From Andreesenia sp964489735 (GTDB taxonomy: Bacteria; Bacillota; Clostridia; Tissierellales; Gottschalkiaceae), in the NCBI GenBank assembly GCA_964489735.1, contig CAZBAL010000028.1, forward strand, positions 1-20,455: 20,455 nucleotides of DNA, read 5' to 3'. Made by a program: the position numbers and the translations under genes. This document shows, piece by piece, positions 1 to 7,378 of the stretch. The notes beneath the pieces are model-generated. The model was not told where the DNA came from and searched no databases. It was given only the letters and a program-made list of their open reading frames with translations. Every line of letters starts with the position of its first letter. Position 1 is the first letter of the stretch.

Positions 1-947
1 TTTACTCTTTTAAGCAGTTCCTCAAGTTCGATTTGACAGGGAACATTGATTCTCTGCAGATTCCATAAGTCACCTGATAAGTCGGTCATATGAGTGTTTG
101 TCACCACAGATATCTTGAACCCCATATCCTTGAGCACCTTTTCATTTGTCTCATTGTGCTTTCCGTATGGATATGAATATACATAAGAGTCGGAACCGAC
201 ATTTTTCTTGATGGTTTCAATTATTTTCTCAGTATCATCTTTAAATCTATTGTAATGATTCTCCTCACTTTCATCAGAAAATGGGAGCACACCGACACCT
301 CTGGTAAGAGTAGTTTTAGGATAGTGCATATCATAAGTGTGGGGCTGAATTTCGGCTAATCCCGATTCATACATCTCTTTAGCCTGGCTCCATTTTATAT
401 ATTCACCATATTTCTTATCTTCAGGAAGCTGTTCCATTCTCTTTCCAATTACAAAAAAAGTGAACTTTATATTCCTTTCTTTTAATATTGGATATGCCAG
501 GTCATAGATATTCTTTTTTCCATCATCAAAAGTAATAATGACGGATTTCTCTGGAAGGGCTAACTTTCCATCTCTGTAATCCAATAAATTCTTAAATGAG
601 ATAAAAGTATATCCATCTCTGATAAGAAAGTCCATATCCCTTGCGAACCGCTCTTTAGTCACAGTTATTCTGTTGGTTTTAAGAGGATCTTCAGTCAGGT
701 TGTGGTACATAAGTATTGGAATTTTATGAGTTTTAATAAAATCGACATTCTCAGCACTTGAGACGGCTTTCTTATTATCAACTCTATTTTTTATTTCATT
801 GATTTTTATATTAATCTGTCTAGGAGCTGTATGTTTTAGGAACTTGAGATTTGCTATATTTGAGTTTTTGTCAAAAACGAAAAATAGTGATGCTATTATG
901 ACAAATGCTGATAGAACAGAAATCAGCACTCTTTTTATGTACTTCAT
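1..947 (-). CDS. Membrane-anchored polysaccharide deacetylase (CE4/NodB domain), 3' end cut by window edge
   Basis: 315 residues are visible on the minus strand; the C-terminus lies beyond the left edge. Residues 5-25 form one hydrophobic segment after a basic start, so it is probably anchored in the membrane with the enzyme domain outside. Carbohydrate-esterase-4 motifs are present in order: ILMYHN (78-83), TFDDG (139-143, catalytic base and metal Asp), HTYDMH (203-208, the H[S/T]xxxH metal site) and YPYG (259-262). The family removes N-acetyl or O-acetyl groups from cell-wall or capsule polysaccharides. The metal-binding Asp-His-His set looks complete, so an active enzyme is likely; the substrate cannot be told. 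The ATG at 947 follows a GGGGGAT ribosome site. The gene is divergent from the YlbF-like gene. Confidence 0.88.
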   Translation of the reverse strand, partial: MKYIKRVLISVLSAFVIIASLFFVFDKNSNIANLKFLKHTAPRQINIKINEIKNRVDNKKAVSSAENVDFIKTHKIPILMYHNLTEDPLKTNRITVTKERFARDMDFLIRDGYTFISFKNLLDYRDGKLALPEKSVIITFDDGKKNIYDLAYPILKERNIKFTFFVIGKRMEQLPEDKKYGEYIKWSQAKEMYESGLAEIQPHTYDMHYPKTTLTRGVGVLPFSDESEENHYNRFKDDTEKIIETIKKNVGSDSYVYSYPYGKHNETNEKVLKDMGFKISVVTNTHMTDLSGDLWNLQRINVPCQIELEELLKRV

Positions 948-985
948 AAATATCCCCCATAGCGTGTTAAGATTTTCTACATGAC

Positions 986-1014
986 AGTATAGTTATTTGT
1001 TATAATAATTTAAA
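986..1014 (-). promoter_or_regulatory. Possible sigma-A promoter for the deacetylase gene
   Basis: On the minus strand TTTAAA (1009-1014) and TATACT (986-991) are 17 bases apart, about 40 bases before the deacetylase start. Each hexamer departs from consensus, so this is only a candidate. The rest of the 948-1235 intergenic stretch shows nothing else I can support. Confidence 0.3.
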
Positions 1015-1235
1015 TGAACACTTTCGTAGTATCTAATATTATATAACTAAAAGGACTTTTGGCTCAAGTATTTCTTTGAAATTAATGTGGATGAAATGCT
1101 GTTAAATACAGTCTTAACCATAAGTTTACGATGTGGGCAGAACAGATAAAATGAATAATAATGATTGATAGTTCATGAGAGGTTCGGAGTATAGATAAAA
1201 GTGGATTTAAAAAGTCGACAAAGGAGTGGAACTGT

Positions 1236-1517
1236 ATGGAACACTTTACGAAAGCGAGAGAGCTTGGAAAGGCGATAACTGAATCAGAAGAGTATATGAA
1301 TCTGATAAAAATAGAGGAAAAGATTGCGAAAATAGAGAATGAAAGCGGCAATTATTCCGAAGAAGAGAGAAAAAAACTGGACAGCCTAATAGATGAATAT
1401 GATAATGCTCAGGCTGAACTGCGCGAACTTATGAATGATATAAACAGGATAATAAGCCATTATATAAACTTGAAAGTGGAAAAAGGGGATTGCTCATCCT
1501 GTGGAAAATGCAATTAA
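1236..1517 (+). CDS. YlbF-family (Com_YlbF) small helical protein with C-terminal CxxCxxC
   Basis: A 93-residue, highly charged, helical protein. Its N-terminal pattern (ARELGKAI, then a Glu-rich amphipathic helix) and the second long helix (residues 43-80) resemble the YlbF/YmcA family. In Bacillus subtilis RicF (YlbF), RicA (YmcA) and RicT (YaaT) form a complex that affects RNase Y-dependent mRNA maturation and competence/sporulation, and is reported to hold iron-sulfur clusters. Here the extreme C-terminus has Cys86, Cys89 and Cys92 in a CxxCxxC pattern, which could supply metal or cluster ligands (inference). The start ATG follows AAAGGAG at 1219-1225. The gene appears to stand alone, between a divergent deacetylase and the T-box promoter. 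The family call rests on sequence style and length, not on a search. Confidence 0.75.
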   Translation: MEHFTKARELGKAITESEEYMNLIKIEEKIAKIENESGNYSEEERKKLDSLIDEYDNAQAELRELMNDINRIISHYINLKVEKGDCSSCGKCN

Positions 1518-1536
1518 CAGGAAAAATAAATAACTC

Positions 1537-1565
1537 TTGACACTGATTATTTAAGGTGTTATATT
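1537..1565 (+). promoter_or_regulatory. Strong sigma-A promoter of the leuA T-box transcript
   Basis: A perfect -35 TTGACA (1537-1542) and a -10 TATATT (1560-1565) lie 17 bases apart, giving a predicted start of transcription near 1572, just before the T-box leader. Confidence 0.8.
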
Positions 1566-1571
1566 AGTGTT

Positions 1572-1951
1572 AATCAAATATAATAATGTATAAAATGCTA
1601 TGAAGAGGACTAGTACAGAAATACGTTTATTTCAGAAAGCTGTTGGTTGATGTGAAACAGCATAAACAGTTTTTGGAACTCACCTCTAAGCGGCTACCCG
1701 AAATCGATATGAAAATACACTGAAAGTGTTGATCTGAAAGTAGGCGTAGACGGAATCCTACCGTTATCCAGGAGAGATATCAGTATCTTAATACTTGTAT
1801 CGGCGAGAGTATGGTCATGTGAGATTATTGAAGTTTATGCTCACATAGCTATGAAATTAGAGTGGTACCGCGTAAGGCGAAATATATATGTCTTCCGTCT
1901 CTATTCTGTAGATTACTATGTAATTTTACAGTAGAGATGGAGGACTTTTTT
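1572..1951 (+). promoter_or_regulatory. T-box leader (leucine-specific) controlling leuA
   Basis: T-box riboswitch that senses uncharged tRNA and switches between terminator and antiterminator. Stem I starts with AGAGG (1604-1608) followed by the AGTA box and closes with CCTCT (1683-1687). Just 5' of the closing strand, GGAA-CTC-ACC places a CTC leucine codon at 1679-1681, the expected specifier position, which fits leuA. A GTAGG/CCTAC element near 1740-1763 fits the Stem II region. The T-box itself, GTGGTACCGCG, is at 1862-1872; it pairs with the tRNA acceptor end. TAGAG just before it can pair with CTCTA (1899-1903), which is also the 5' arm of the terminator, giving mutually exclusive structures. 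The boundaries are estimates. Confidence 0.93.
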
Positions 1952-1952
1952 T
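1890..1952 (+). terminator. T-box intrinsic terminator
   Basis: GTCTTCCGTCTCTA (1890-1903) pairs with TAGAGATGGAGGAC (1932-1945) through G-U-tolerant pairing, extended inward by CTGTA/TACAG, and is followed by seven or more T residues. It is the 'off' structure of the T-box leader; readthrough reaches leuA at 2028. Confidence 0.9.
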
Positions 1953-2027
1953 ATTGCAAAAATACCATCCGCTATATAGCAGTTCAGATAATACATGAAA
2001 ACATTTAAACTAAAGGAGATATTAAAA

Positions 2028-3701
2028 ATGATGAATCACAAAAAGTATGAAAAAAGTTTCCACATGCCACCAATACCTTGTTTAGACTGGGCGAAAAAAA
2101 CACATGTTGAAAAAGCGCCATTATGGTGTTCAGTAGACTTAAGAGATGGGAATCAGGCACTTATAGTTCCTATGTCTTTAGAACAGAAGCTTGAGTTCTT
2201 TAAGATTTTAGTGGATATCGGATTTAAAAATATAGAAGTTGGTTTCCCGGCTGCATCAGAAACTGAGTACAAATTCATAAGAACACTTATAGAAGAGAAT
2301 ATGATTCCTGATGATGTTACTATTCAGGTCTTAACTCAGGCGAGAGAGCATATAATCAAGAAGACTTTTGAAGCGTTAGAAGGAGCTAAAAGCTCAGTAG
2401 TACACGTATACAACTCGACTTCAGTAGCTCAGAGAGAGCAGGTTTTCAGAAAATCTAAAGAAGAGATTATGGATATAGCTGTAAAAGGTGCAGAATTATT
2501 GAAGAAATTGGCTGATGAAACTGAAGGGAATTTCTCATTCCAGTACAGCCCAGAGAGTTTCACTGGTACAGAGATGGAATACGCATTGGAAGTCTGCAAT
2601 AAGGTAATAGATATCTGGCAGCCTACACCTGATAATAAAGTTATAATCAATATTCCTTCAACTGTAGAAAATGCAATGCCGCATATTTACGCAACGCAGG
2701 TTGAATACTTCGATAAGAATTTGAATAACAGAGAGAACGTGTTGATATCGCTTCACGCACACAATGATAGAGGTTGTGGAGTTGCAGCTTCTGAAATGGG
2801 TATGTTAGCTGGAGCAGATAAGATTGAAGGAACACTTTTCGGAAATGGAGAGAGAACAGGTAATGCTGACATAGTTACATTGGCTATGAATATGTACTCT
2901 CAGGGAGTAGATCCTCAACTTAACTTTGAAAACATGCCTTATATAGTAGAAAAATATGAAGAATTCACTCAGCTTACAGTTCCTGAAAGACAGCCATATG
3001 CTGGTTCGCTGGTATTTGCTGCATTCTCAGGTTCACATCAGGATGCTATTGCTAAAGGTATGAAGTGGAGAGAAGAGAATAACTGTGAAACTTGGACAGT
3101 ACCGTATCTTCCGATAGACCCTACAGATATTGGAAGAAATTACGATGCTGATGTAATAAGAATAAACAGCCAGTCAGGTAAGGGTGGAGTTAGCTATATT
3201 CTTGAGCAGCAGTTCGGCTTCGTAATACCTGTTAAGATGAGAGAGATAATAGGCTATGCTACGAAAGATGTTTCAGACAAAGCTCATAAGGAACTTTCAC
3301 ATGATGAAATATATGACATATTCATGGAGAGATTTGTGGATATAGAAAAGCCGTTTAAAGTTTTAGAAACTCACTTCAAGCAGATTGAAAGCGGTATTGA
3401 AGCAGAAGTGACTATTGAAAACAATGGCGAAAAATCAGTGATATCCGGAAAAGGTAATGGTAGATTAGATGCCGTTAGCAATGCAGTTAAAGACAATTTC
3501 AAATTGAACTATGAGTTAGACACATACCAGGAGCACTCTATGGAAACAGGGTCGACATCTAGAGCTATTTCTTATGTGGGAATCAAGAACCTTGATGAGA
3601 AGGATCAGGGCGTTTACTGGGGTGTAGGTACAGATGAAGATATTATAGACTCATCTATCCATGCTCTTATCACAGCTATAAACAAAAAGGTAGAAGCGTA
3701 A
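2028..3701 (+). CDS. leuA: 2-isopropylmalate synthase (LeuA, long/type 2 form)
   Basis: Joins acetyl-CoA and 2-oxoisovalerate into 2-isopropylmalate, the first committed step of leucine synthesis, in the cytoplasm. 557 residues, the size of the longer LeuA2 class. The TIM-barrel signature DLRDGNQAL is at 37-45 and the metal-binding HAH is at 243-245, followed by NDRGCG and GNGERTGN. The last ~130 residues fit the LeuA C-terminal regulatory domain, the usual leucine feedback site. I chose ATG 2028 because AAAGGAG (2012-2018) sits about 9 bases before it; an in-frame ATG at 1995 lies upstream of that ribosome site and has none of its own. It is controlled by the leucine T-box upstream. leuC, leuD and leuB are not adjacent; a TraX-type gene follows with no spacer. 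Confidence 0.97.
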   Translation: MMNHKKYEKSFHMPPIPCLDWAKKTHVEKAPLWCSVDLRDGNQALIVPMSLEQKLEFFKILVDIGFKNIEVGFPAASETEYKFIRTLIEENMIPDDVTIQVLTQAREHIIKKTFEALEGAKSSVVHVYNSTSVAQREQVFRKSKEEIMDIAVKGAELLKKLADETEGNFSFQYSPESFTGTEMEYALEVCNKVIDIWQPTPDNKVIINIPSTVENAMPHIYATQVEYFDKNLNNRENVLISLHAHNDRGCGVAASEMGMLAGADKIEGTLFGNGERTGNADIVTLAMNMYSQGVDPQLNFENMPYIVEKYEEFTQLTVPERQPYAGSLVFAAFSGSHQDAIAKGMKWREENNCETWTVPYLPIDPTDIGRNYDADVIRINSQSGKGGVSYILEQQFGFVIPVKMREIIGYATKDVSDKAHKELSHDEIYDIFMERFVDIEKPFKVLETHFKQIESGIEAEVTIENNGEKSVISGKGNGRLDAVSNAVKDNFKLNYELDTYQEHSMETGSTSRAISYVGIKNLDEKDQGVYWGVGTDEDIIDSSIHALITAINKKVEA

Positions 3702-4739
3702 ATGTCTGTCTTTGTAATTCGACTCATTGCCATAATAACTATGTTCATAGATCATCTGGGATTTGCTCTTCAGGCGACTGGGAAGATAACAGAAGATCAG
3801 GCGGTAGTGATGAGAACAATAGGAAGGATTGCATATCCTACATTTGCTTTCCTGATTGTAAATGGCTGGAAGTACACCAGGGATAAGAAGAAGTATGTCA
3901 GAAATATGGTGATTTTTGGAGCAATTTCACAGATTCCTTATACACTTGCAATATCAAACTTCACTGGATTTAAAAACTTCGCTCTGTCACAGGGAAACTT
4001 CTCTCCTTGGGGTATGCATTTGAATCTAAGAAATTTTGATTCACTCGGATTTATAATTATAATGATAGCAGCTTATATCTACTATGTATGGAAAGACAAT
4101 AAAGACTGGTCAATAGTGCCGGTTGTAATAGCTGTTATATTGCCGTTTTTCACTTTTTATGGTGACAGCAAGATATTTATACTCCTACCTCCGCTGAGTA
4201 TTTTCTATACTTTGGCATTAGGTATGCTTGCGATTGCATCAATTGAGAAAATCTTTAATCTGATAAGGGTAAATGTGAGCAGAAAAACTGAAATAAAAGA
4301 TTTGATCAATTCGGAAAATCAATCGGAAAATCGAATAGAACCAGCAGAAAGAGAGTATAATCCGGAAGATAGTAGCAAAGTGAAACCATTTGGATTGGTT
4401 GAGACAATATTTCTTGTAATGATAACAGCATTTGCAATCTATCGTATAGGTGGTCAGGTAGACTATGGGTACACAGGAATAACACTTATAGTGGGACTTT
4501 ATATTTTCAGAAAATGCAAACTGGTACAGATAGCCTTCTTGTTGCTATGGACTTATTTGTACTATTATGTTCAGTTGGACAGCATCCAGTTTGTAGCAGG
4601 AGCATCGATACCGGCACTGTTCATTCTTTTTTACAATGAGAAGAAAGGGCCGAGTCTTAAGTATCTATTCTATGCTTTCTATCCGCTGCATTTACTGATA
4701 CTTGGAATTTACAGCTGTTACGAAATATATATTAAATAA
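3702..4739 (+). CDS. TraX-family multi-pass membrane protein (putative acyltransferase)
   Basis: 345 residues, mostly hydrophobic with several membrane helices. The N-terminus (IRLIAIITMFIDHLG, then RTIGRIAYPTFAFL and the conserved-looking ISQIPY at 75-80) is typical of the TraX family. F-plasmid TraX acetylates the pilin N-terminus; chromosomal Firmicute members are of unknown substrate, so no pilus role should be assumed. A charged, probably cytoplasmic loop of about 40 residues (190-230) splits the two hydrophobic halves. Its ATG follows the leuA stop codon with no gap, so it is almost certainly co-transcribed and translationally coupled, and would be under the leucine T-box. The transcript then ends in the hairpin at 4743-4791. 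Confidence 0.85.
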   Translation: MSVFVIRLIAIITMFIDHLGFALQATGKITEDQAVVMRTIGRIAYPTFAFLIVNGWKYTRDKKKYVRNMVIFGAISQIPYTLAISNFTGFKNFALSQGNFSPWGMHLNLRNFDSLGFIIIMIAAYIYYVWKDNKDWSIVPVVIAVILPFFTFYGDSKIFILLPPLSIFYTLALGMLAIASIEKIFNLIRVNVSRKTEIKDLINSENQSENRIEPAEREYNPEDSSKVKPFGLVETIFLVMITAFAIYRIGGQVDYGYTGITLIVGLYIFRKCKLVQIAFLLLWTYLYYYVQLDSIQFVAGASIPALFILFYNEKKGPSLKYLFYAFYPLHLLILGIYSCYEIYIK

Positions 4740-4742
4740 AAT

Positions 4743-4795
4743 AATGCACTCAAGACTAAAGGGTTTAACAACCATAAAGTCTGAGTGCATTTTAT
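4743..4795. terminator. Bidirectional terminator between traX-like gene and FAD dehydrogenase
   Basis: AATGCACTC-A-AGACT (4743-4757) pairs with AGTCTGAGTGCATT (4778-4791) with one bulged A, followed by TTTATTTT on the plus strand. The minus-strand side also ends T-rich (ATTATTTTATT), so it can serve both convergent genes. Confidence 0.85.
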
Positions 4796-4808
4796 TTTGC
4801 TCAAGCTT

Positions 4809-6515
4809 CTAAGCATTAGGCTTTTTATACTTTTTCATTATTTCTTCCGCTATCTTCATTCCATCTACAGCGGCTGAGACTATTCCACCTGCATAACCTG
4901 CACCTTCTCCGCAAGGGTAGAGGCCTTTTATATTGGACTGGAAAGACTCATCTCTCTGAATTCTCAGCGGGGCAGAAGTTCTCGTTTCTATACCGGTAAG
5001 AACCGTATCGGGATGTGCAAAACCGCTGATTTTTCTATCAAACGCATCCATACTCTCTTTTATCGCTTCTGACACATAATCCGGCAGACATTTATTCAAG
5101 TCTTTAAAAACATAACCTCTAGTATGAGAAGGCTGAATAATTCCAATTTTTTCAGACGCCCTATTCTCTTTAAAGTCTGATAACAGCTGAACAGGGGCTT
5201 TATAGTCGCAGCCAGCAAGTTCGAATGCCATTTTTTCATATTTTCTCTGAAATTCCATACCTGCAAGTGGATGATCTGATCCAAAATCATCTTCATTAAC
5301 TGAAACCACTATGGCTGAATTTGCGTTTGCCTTATCTCTAGCATGCTCACTCATTCCATTCACTACAAGCATTCCAGGTTCTGATGAAGAAGCGACTACT
5401 GTCCCGCCTGGACACATACAGAATGAATAGCAGGATCTTCCGCTCGATGTTCTGTTAGTCAGCTTGTATTCCGAAGCTTTGAGTTTAGGATGGTCTTTGC
5501 ACTCACCATACTGATTGGAATCTATCATATCCTGCGGATGTTCGACTCTAACTCCTATTGCAAAAGGTTTCTGACTCATTTCTATGCCTTTGTCGAATAT
5601 CATACTGTAAGTATCTCTAGCAGAGTGGCCTATTGCAAGCACTAGGTTTTCAGTATCAACAGTTTTTTCTAATCTGTATCCAGTAGAGGAATTTGAACTC
5701 CTATGTGAACTGTTGTCTGAACTGCAATCTGAACTGTGTTCTAATTCAGTTCCCGACACATCTTCTAAACGAATAGATTTTACTGTTTCAACGTCTGATA
5801 GGCTGTCTTTTACCAGTTCAATATCGGTAAGCTTTGTAGAAAACATAAACTCTGCTCCCATATTGATTATCTCTTCTCTCATATTCTTGATGACATCTAT
5901 TAACAGATCCGTTCCTATATGAGGTTTATGAGAATAAGATATTTCATCAGGAGCTCCATTTTTCACGAATATATCTAGAATCTCCTGAACTCTTACGTCT
6001 TTTATTCTGGTCGTCAGCTTACCATCAGAGAAAGTACCTGCACCGCCTTCGCCGAACTGGACATTTGAGTTCTCATTCAGATCACCCGTGTTCCAGAAAT
6101 TATCGATTGATCTCTTTCTGTCATCCACTTTTTCTCCACGTTCAATTATAAGCGGATTGTAACCGTGCTTGGCAAGAGTGTAAGCACAGAAAAGCCCTGC
6201 AGGACCTGCACCTGCTATTACTATTCTGCCTTTCAGCTCTTCACTTCCGTATTCTATTATTCTCTTTTTTTCACTGTGGATTGAAGCATTTTTAGAGCGG
6301 GACTTTTTCAGGGCCTTCTGTTCATTGCATTTAAGAGTCAGAAGAACTCTGTAGACAAGTTTAATATCACATCTTCTAGCATCTACCGATTCTCTCAGTA
6401 TTTTAATGCTCTCAATATCGGAAACACTTACTTTAAGCTCTTTTGCAGCCATTTTCTTCAGTGTCTCTATATCCTGATCTAAGTTTATTTTAAGGTTGTT
6501 GATTACAATTGCCAT
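4809..6515 (-). CDS. FAD-dependent dehydrogenase, uncharacterised (COG2509-type)
   Basis: 568 residues. An N-terminal ~95-residue domain is followed by a Rossmann FAD-binding site, IVIAGAGPAGLFCA (98-111), then the family stretch QFGEGGAGTFSDGKL (153-167). Later blocks include GIGTRTSAPLR-like GIETRTSAPLRI and the C-terminal GLYPCGEGAGYAGGI, which usually completes the FAD site. The family is widespread in anaerobes and annotated as NAD(P)/FAD-dependent oxidoreductase; substrate and partner are unknown. ATG 6515 was chosen because GAAAGGAT (6523-6530) lies about 7 bases upstream; a GTG at 6521 would touch that site. Odd feature: a Ser-Ser-x-x repeat of about 20 residues (near 261-277) encoded by a degenerate 12-bp tandem repeat, apparently a loop insertion. 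Confidence 0.9.
   Translation of the reverse strand: MAIVINNLKINLDQDIETLKKMAAKELKVSVSDIESIKILRESVDARRCDIKLVYRVLLTLKCNEQKALKKSRSKNASIHSEKKRIIEYGSEELKGRIVIAGAGPAGLFCAYTLAKHGYNPLIIERGEKVDDRKRSIDNFWNTGDLNENSNVQFGEGGAGTFSDGKLTTRIKDVRVQEILDIFVKNGAPDEISYSHKPHIGTDLLIDVIKNMREEIINMGAEFMFSTKLTDIELVKDSLSDVETVKSIRLEDVSGTELEHSSDCSSDNSSHRSSNSSTGYRLEKTVDTENLVLAIGHSARDTYSMIFDKGIEMSQKPFAIGVRVEHPQDMIDSNQYGECKDHPKLKASEYKLTNRTSSGRSCYSFCMCPGGTVVASSSEPGMLVVNGMSEHARDKANANSAIVVSVNEDDFGSDHPLAGMEFQRKYEKMAFELAGCDYKAPVQLLSDFKENRASEKIGIIQPSHTRGYVFKDLNKCLPDYVSEAIKESMDAFDRKISGFAHPDTVLTGIETRTSAPLRIQRDESFQSNIKGLYPCGEGAGYAGGIVSAAVDGMKIAEEIMKKYKKPNA
5689..5748 (-). repeat. Degenerate 12-bp tandem repeat inside the FAD dehydrogenase gene
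   Basis: Five consecutive 12-base units on the plus strand share the core TGAACTG (for example TTGTCTGAACTG at 5713-5724 and CAATCTGAACTG at 5725-5736); the outer units have drifted. On the coding strand each unit gives Ser-Ser plus two variable residues, so the protein frame is kept. Confidence 0.8.
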
Positions 6516-6558
6516 AAACACTATCCTTTCAAGCCTTAAGCTGTTAATTCATATATAA

Positions 6559-6587
6559 ATTATACTAATAAGATCAGCTCATAGCAA
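6559..6587 (-). promoter_or_regulatory. Probable sigma-A promoter of the FAD dehydrogenase gene
   Basis: On the minus strand TTGCTA (6582-6587) and a perfect TATAAT (6559-6564) are 17 bases apart, giving a leader of roughly 37 bases before ATG 6515. Confidence 0.6.
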
Positions 6588-6672
6588 ATACATAATAGGG
6601 ACGGATAACAACACAATAAAAAAAGACCAGACATATCAAGCTTATTACATAGATAGCTAACAGAAAGAACAC

Positions 6673-6726
6673 AACCCAACAAGTCAAATAAACCCAATAA
6701 ACCCAACAAACTCAACAAGCCCAACA
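6673..6726. repeat. 9-bp tandem repeat, six units, non-coding
   Basis: Six head-to-tail units with consensus AACCCAACA and exact 9-base period (unit starts 6673, 6682, 6691, 6700, 6709, 6718). The plus strand here is almost free of G. It lies in the 6530-6815 intergenic stretch, directly after (on the minus strand) the terminator of the small membrane protein gene. No other feature is seen in that stretch apart from this, the terminator and the FAD gene promoter. Confidence 0.85.
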
Positions 6727-6754
6727 AAAAAGAAGACCTTGTATAAAGGTCTTC
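6726..6754 (-). terminator. Intrinsic terminator of the small membrane protein gene
   Basis: Minus strand: perfect 9-bp stem GAAGACCTT/AAGGTCTTC (6732-6740 with 6746-6754), 5-base loop, then six T residues (complement of 6726-6731). Confidence 0.88.
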
Positions 6755-6815
6755 AATACTGATGATATATCAAATAAAATAAAAAAGAGAATTACAAATA
6801 ATTTGCTAATAAAGA

Positions 6816-7130
6816 CTAATAATACAATTCAGGACCTCCTGCTAATAAAAATACGAATATAAAGATTAAGAAAGTTATCAATAGTACAACTAAACCTACA
6901 ATCAGGTTAGCTCTGCAGTAATTTCTTCTGACTTCATTTTCAGGATCGCTATCAACAGCCCATACGATAATTAAAATTAAGTTTACTATAGGAATCGCCA
7001 TCAATAGCATCCATATAATCCAGTCTTTTATAGTAGGAATCTTTACATTGCCTGAATACCCAGTGCTAGGGTATCTGTTCGGATTATCATAGCTGTTCTG
7101 TCTTGGATAATTTTCATTATAATTACTCAT
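6816..7130 (-). CDS. Small two-helix membrane protein, unknown function
   Basis: 104 residues. The first ~35 are polar and rich in Asn, Tyr, Pro and Ser; then come KIPTIKDWIIWMLLMAIP, a helix ending in IVWAVD, a short charged loop (SDPENEVRRNYCRAN) and a second helix ending near LLAGG. This arrangement recurs in small uncharacterised Firmicute proteins; I do not know a function. GGAGG sits 8 bases before ATG 7130, which decides that start over an in-frame ATG at 7145 lying upstream of it. It is a single-gene unit with its own terminator, divergent from murT. Confidence 0.8.
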   Translation of the reverse strand: MSNYNENYPRQNSYDNPNRYPSTGYSGNVKIPTIKDWIIWMLLMAIPIVNLILIIVWAVDSDPENEVRRNYCRANLIVGLVVLLITFLIFIFVFLLAGGPELYY

Positions 7131-7332
7131 AACTTGCACCTCCAATTGGATTAATAAAATTCGATAAATATTGTATCTAGTAAAAATTACATCTGTTTAT
7201 TTATGGTAATAATACCCTTTTTAAGAGTACTGTAACAGATTAATTACTGTAAAATAGAAATAAATGAAATATTTCAGATGAGAATTTACAGATAAAAAAA
7301 CATAATTACATAAAAAACAAATATTAGATTTA

Positions 7333-7341
7333 TGGTATAAT
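7333..7341 (+). promoter_or_regulatory. Extended -10 promoter of murT
   Basis: TGGTATAAT has an extended TG motif and a perfect -10 hexamer (7336-7341), about 31 bases before the likely transcription start to start-codon distance at 7379. No convincing -35 is seen, as is usual for extended -10 promoters. Confidence 0.65.
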
Positions 7342-7378
7342 ATAGTATTGACAAATGATATAGGATAGGAGCAAGAAT

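Noticed and set aside
799..984. 61-codon plus-strand frame at the deacetylase 5' end
   Set aside because: Antisense shadow of the deacetylase signal-anchor region; no ribosome site.
1995..2027. Upstream ATG for leuA adding 11 residues
   Set aside because: The only ribosome site lies after it, at 2012-2018, correctly spaced for ATG 2028.
3702..4739. Conjugation or pilus locus because of the TraX match
   Set aside because: No other transfer gene is nearby and TraX-family proteins are common on Firmicute chromosomes.
6661..6760. Possible small peptide with Asn-Pro-Thr repeats read from the 9-bp array
   Set aside because: The 9-base period keeps one frame open, but a stop lies just before the array, there is no start codon or ribosome site, and it runs through the terminator hairpin.
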